NCBI GenBank assembly: GCA_016934955.1
Contig: JAFGRY010000010.1
Span: 121,889 to 185,888, forward strand
DNA length: 64,000 nucleotides
From: a bacterium
GTDB lineage: Bacteria; Zhuqueibacterota; QNDG01; JAGLOF01
Direction: 5' to 3'
Shown here: in pieces, positions 63,990-64,000 of the stretch
Layout of the letters: every line of letters starts with the position of its first letter
Numbering within the stretch: position 1 is the stretch's first letter
Position numbers and translations under genes: made by a program
Notes under the pieces: generated by a model
The model's database searches: none
What the model saw: the letters and a program-made list of their open reading frames with translations, nothing else
Told to the model about the DNA's origin: nothing

Positions 63990-64000
63990 ATGGTCATTCA
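63990..64000 (+). CDS. Start of a divergent gene, truncated by the window edge
   Basis: ATG at 63990 with a strong AGGAGG (63978-63983) six bases upstream and a promoter-like sequence before that. Only three codons are visible, so the product is unknown. Confidence 0.6.

Overview
The window is GC-rich bacterial chromosome with dense, mostly operonic coding. Three traits point to the FCB side of the tree (Bacteroidetes-like or a related candidate phylum): a fused HisB whose phosphatase half lacks the usual zinc cysteines, a gingipain-like C25 protease with a C-terminal type IX secretion sorting domain, and many FtsX- and DUF3526-type permeases. I cannot name the species from sequence alone.

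Layout, left to right. 1-6572: histidine operon hisG(partial)-D-C-B-H-A-F-IE, tightly overlapped. 6573-12315: small unrelated genes (UPF0178 protein, an ArsR-DUF2087 regulator with a GIY-YIG protein, OsmC, a 590-aa orphan and a DUF2378-like protein), with dispersed inverted-repeat elements and a tandem 8-mer. 12316-17423: a plus-strand operon for a secreted C69 dipeptidase, a DUF6305 protein, an ion-transporter-superfamily permease, a 51-aa membrane protein and an M14-like zinc hydrolase, closed by a strong terminator. 17574-25094: an eight-gene operon (TrmO, SLC13 permease, MscS, CorA, CstB-like persulfide dioxygenase, two YeeE/YedE half-transporters, DUF1622). 25234-30970: a sensor kinase with a periplasmic solute-binding domain, a methyltransferase, and the poly-gamma-glutamate genes pgsB-pgsC-pgsW. 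31108-35289 (minus): SpoIID-like lipoprotein, Era, a phosphoglycerate-mutase-like enzyme and a TtcA-like enzyme. 35470-37815 (minus): the C25 protease.

38035-63915 (minus) is the most unusual part. Nine paralogous ABC-2/DUF3526-like permeases lie nearly head to tail with only one ATP-binding subunit and one M1-peptidase-like protein whose catalytic residues are partly lost. Downstream are a GAF histidine kinase and an NtrC-type activator. Beyond these are two large FtsX permeases, each preceded by a site matching the sigma-54 -24/-12 promoter, with a PQQ-type propeller protein between them. A reasonable model is an envelope-associated multi-permease system linked to a sigma-54 stress response. 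The adjacency and motifs are seen in the sequence; the function is inference. A divergent gene starts at 63990 and runs out of the window.
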